Source of the DNA: Lates calcarifer | Taxonomy: Eukaryota; Chordata; Actinopteri; Centropomidae | Assembly: GCF_001640805.2 (NCBI RefSeq) | Contig: NC_066844.1 | Span: 5,953,528 to 6,017,527, forward strand | DNA length: 64,000 nucleotides | Direction: 5' to 3' | In this document: piece by piece, positions 61,587 through 64,000 of the stretch | How positions within the stretch are numbered: position 1 is the stretch's first letter | Layout: every line of letters starts with the position of its first letter | Program-made: the position numbers and the translations under genes | The notes under the pieces: generated by a model | The model's input: the letters and a program-made list of their open reading frames with translations, nothing else | Told to the model about the DNA's origin: nothing | Database searches by the model: none

Positions 61587-63484
61587 AAGCCTTCACTGAT
61601 GGATTGTGTGTACATTGTGGTCTTCCCTACAAATGTTAACACAAAAGTAATTGTTTTGTGTTTTAGTTGTAGTTGAGAAAAGCAGCACTACCACCAAGAA
61701 TGTGACCTGTGTTGAAAAATATACTTAAAGCCGCATTAGTTGATTTTTGGCCACCAGGGAGCAGAAAAAGATCAAAACAAACTGGCAAAAATGAGGCCAT
61801 GACTATATCCAATGGCTTGTAACAGTAATATGGTTAATGGGTTAACAAGCACATTCAGCATGCTGCTCATGAGAATGAGCTTGTGGTTAACGTTCTCTGC
61901 TGAGGTGCTGGACGCATCAATGAGTCCAATGAGCTTTGATATAAGAAGTGCAGCTACAAGACATCTGTGTGAGCATTTGCAAAATTGAAATACTCAATTC
62001 TTTTGCATGCTGTGTATACATGCTGAGTAATTCTTTTTTTTCACTGATTAGTTCACTGGTCACTGGTTCACTCTTAATAGTTGGAGTCACTACCGGCTGC
62101 CATATAGTCTATTTATATTGTGTAGTGTTTATTTTCAAGCTACTGCACAAGCTATTGCCCTCACTAGTTGCAACATCTGCTCAAGCCTGCTTTGCCCTTG
62201 TCTCAGCCTCAAAAATATATCAGTGTTTGACATAATGAATAATTTATTTTACACATCACATCTGACACAGCTAAACCACCTCATTATACAGATACACTGT
62301 CAGCCCTGGGCATCAGGGGACTTGGCATACCAGCCCTGACACTTGCAATATACTCACAGCCTTGACGCCTATAGGCACGTAATTAAAGAGATGATGATCA
62401 TGAGTGTGATACAAACATACGTGAATATATAAAGTGCAAGCTGTGCAGTATTTCCTGTATGTGTATATGCCAGCAAAGTAATTTTGCTGTTGTTGATTTA
62501 ATTTTTTTCTTGCTTTGTAGGGAAAAAAAATCACTGCAGCTGTTTTCCCCTGCTTTTTATCAGGTTCATACACATGTATAGCACTGAAAAATAAACTAAA
62601 ATGAGGGCTCTAGCTACAAGTGAAGACACTGATCAGTCTGAACAAAACTGGAAGGAGCTGCATTCTTCATTTATTACACAAGGCAGCTTCTGGCTATTTT
62701 TTTTTTTTTTTTTTTTTTTTTTTGAATGTGATTATGACTTTTTGTGAAATAAATAAATAAATGAACAAAATTGATATTTAATCAAGAGATAAGAGTGTAA
62801 AGTGTAAAGAATGATTTGACACAGAATTTAGATATGTCCTGAACTATTTGGATGCCATTTATTGATATGCTGCTGCTTCCAATCTTATGCTCCCATAGCC
62901 TCCATTTACCACTCAGCTCTTAGGTTCATTATAAGTGATAGTAACAAGACTCCCCACACATGGCATTTTATATGATACAGTTGGCTAACCTTCCCTATCT
63001 GTGCAACATAATAACCACTGGTACTTATTTTTTAATAGCATTTGTTGGTAAATTGCTACTGTATCTCATCCTTGCTGCTTTGACCCATATTTACCAGAGC
63101 TACCAGAACCAGAGCTAATCTAGGAAGAATGGCCTTTGATGTTAATGCAGTAGTGTCACTGAATAATCTGCAATGTCCTTAAGGTCAAAACACTTCCAGG
63201 CTGCTTTCACTGAGCCTGCCAGTTTTCTGATTGCATTTGTCTGCTCCTGTTATTTTGGTTGTATTTTTCCTCTAAACTGTTAACAGAGCATTATAAGGGG
63301 TATGTTTAGCCAACTTACTCTATATACAGGTCAAATGAATAAATTAAATTAGATTAAATTAAAAACATAACAAAGAGACAATGGCATTTGGGAACCAAGT
63401 CATACGCACATGCATTTTAACATAAACATCCATACACATTAGTTAATACATCCTGAAGTCCTTGAGTTTCATGTTTTACTAAAT
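61587..63484. other. gene-free stretch after guanylin gene
   Basis: AT-rich DNA with a 27-base T run at 62697-62723 and TAAATAAATAAATGAA just after. I see no exon or RNA gene. Confidence 0.4.
62697..62723. repeat. poly(T) run
   Basis: Twenty-seven consecutive T bases. Confidence 0.95.
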
Positions 63485-63529
63485 GTTCAATAGAAAAAAC
63501 TGCTGTTCACTGGATCTTTTTTCTTTTTC

Positions 63530-63650
63530 AAACCACACTAGACTGAAAATCCCAGGGGATCAGCAGTTTCAGAAATACTCAAACCAGCCTTTCTGGCACT
63601 AACAATCATGCCACAGTCAAAGTCGCTGAGATGACAATTTTCCCTTATTC
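63530..63650 (+). repeat. fragment of a short teleost DNA repeat
   Basis: ACTGAAAATCCCAGGGGATCA then GCAGTTTCAGAAATACTCAAA, CTGGCACTAACAATCATGCC and AAAGTCGCTGAGATGAC follow a repeat known from fish genomes. Its usual 3' half is missing, because a Tc1-like sequence begins immediately after. Confidence 0.55.
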
Positions 63651-63659
63651 TGATATTAG

Positions 63660-64000
63660 ATGTGAATTTCACCTGGAATGGTTTTCAGTTGACAGTTGTG
63701 CCTTGTTAAATGTTAATTGGTGGAATTTCTTGCCTTCTTAATGCGAATGAGACCATAAATTGAGCTGTACTGTCAGTATACAGCAAATACCCCTATTTGA
63801 CCATCCTATTAATCCTATGTTATGGTCGAGAACCAATCAACTAAGTAAAGAGAAACAACAGTCCATCAGGCATGATGGTCAGTCGATTCGGTAAATTTCA
63901 AGAAGAAACCATGAAACGCTGTGATGAAACTGGCTCTCATGAGGACTGCCCCAGAAAAGAAAGACCAAGGGTTACTTCTGCTGCACAGGATAAGTTTATT
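63660..64000 (+). mobile_element. Tc1-like transposon, 5' part, cut by window end
   Basis: GTGAATTTCACCTGGAATGG and GGTGGAATTTCTTGCCTTCTT are the left non-coding region of a fish Tc1 family. From 63820, ATGGTCGAGAACCAATCAACT and AAGAGAAACAACAGTCCATCA encode the start of its transposase. Short deletions against the family (between GGCATGATGGTCAGTC and AAGAAGAAACCATGAAACGC) suggest it is inactive. The element continues beyond 64000. Confidence 0.65.

Overview
The window looks like nuclear DNA of a ray-finned fish, probably a percomorph teleost. The evidence is AT-rich sequence, genes split by GT-AG introns, CA/GT microsatellites, Tc1-like and hAT-like transposon remnants, tRNA-derived SINE copies and several short repeat families that I know from percomorph genomes. 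No bacterial features (operons, ribosome binding sites, CRISPR) are present. The species cannot be named from the sequence. All family assignments are from memory, without a database search.

Three protein-coding genes can be supported, with splice sites and reading phases that agree at every junction. (1) lactbl1, plus strand, 22766-35949, seven coding exons, 609 residues: a single-pass membrane protein with a serine beta-lactamase/penicillin-binding-protein-like domain that keeps an SxxK, a YSN and a K-D-G motif. (2) nmur1, minus strand, 42142-38265, two coding exons plus a likely non-coding first exon ending at 43546, 425 residues: a neuromedin U receptor of the class A GPCR type. (3) A guanylin precursor gene, plus strand, 60492-61193, three exons, 108 residues, ending in the guanylate-cyclase-C-activating peptide with four cysteines. 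Genes 1 and 2 converge, and candidate poly(A) signals for them lie less than 100 bp apart near 37.3 kb.

Layout: 1-22.7 kb is gene-free as far as I can see, with scattered repeats and some GC-richer blocks that may be conserved non-coding DNA. 22.7-37.3 kb is lactbl1, with repeat-filled introns. 37.3-43.9 kb is nmur1. 43.9-60.3 kb is repeat-rich intergenic DNA with two Tc1 fossils that share the same stop codons, an LTR-like block and SINE pieces. 60.3-61.6 kb is the guanylin gene. 61.6-64 kb is intergenic and ends inside another Tc1-like element that runs off the window.

The three genes do not form a pathway. nmur1 and guanylin both belong to peptide signalling; the substrate of LACTBL1 is unknown to me. 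The observations most worth a second look are complementary repeat arms on both sides of lactbl1 exon 4, a separate upstream lactbl1 exon encoding a myristoylation-like N-terminus, a hAT-like element nested in an older repeat with a visible 8-bp target duplication, and the Tc1 fossils with shared defects.
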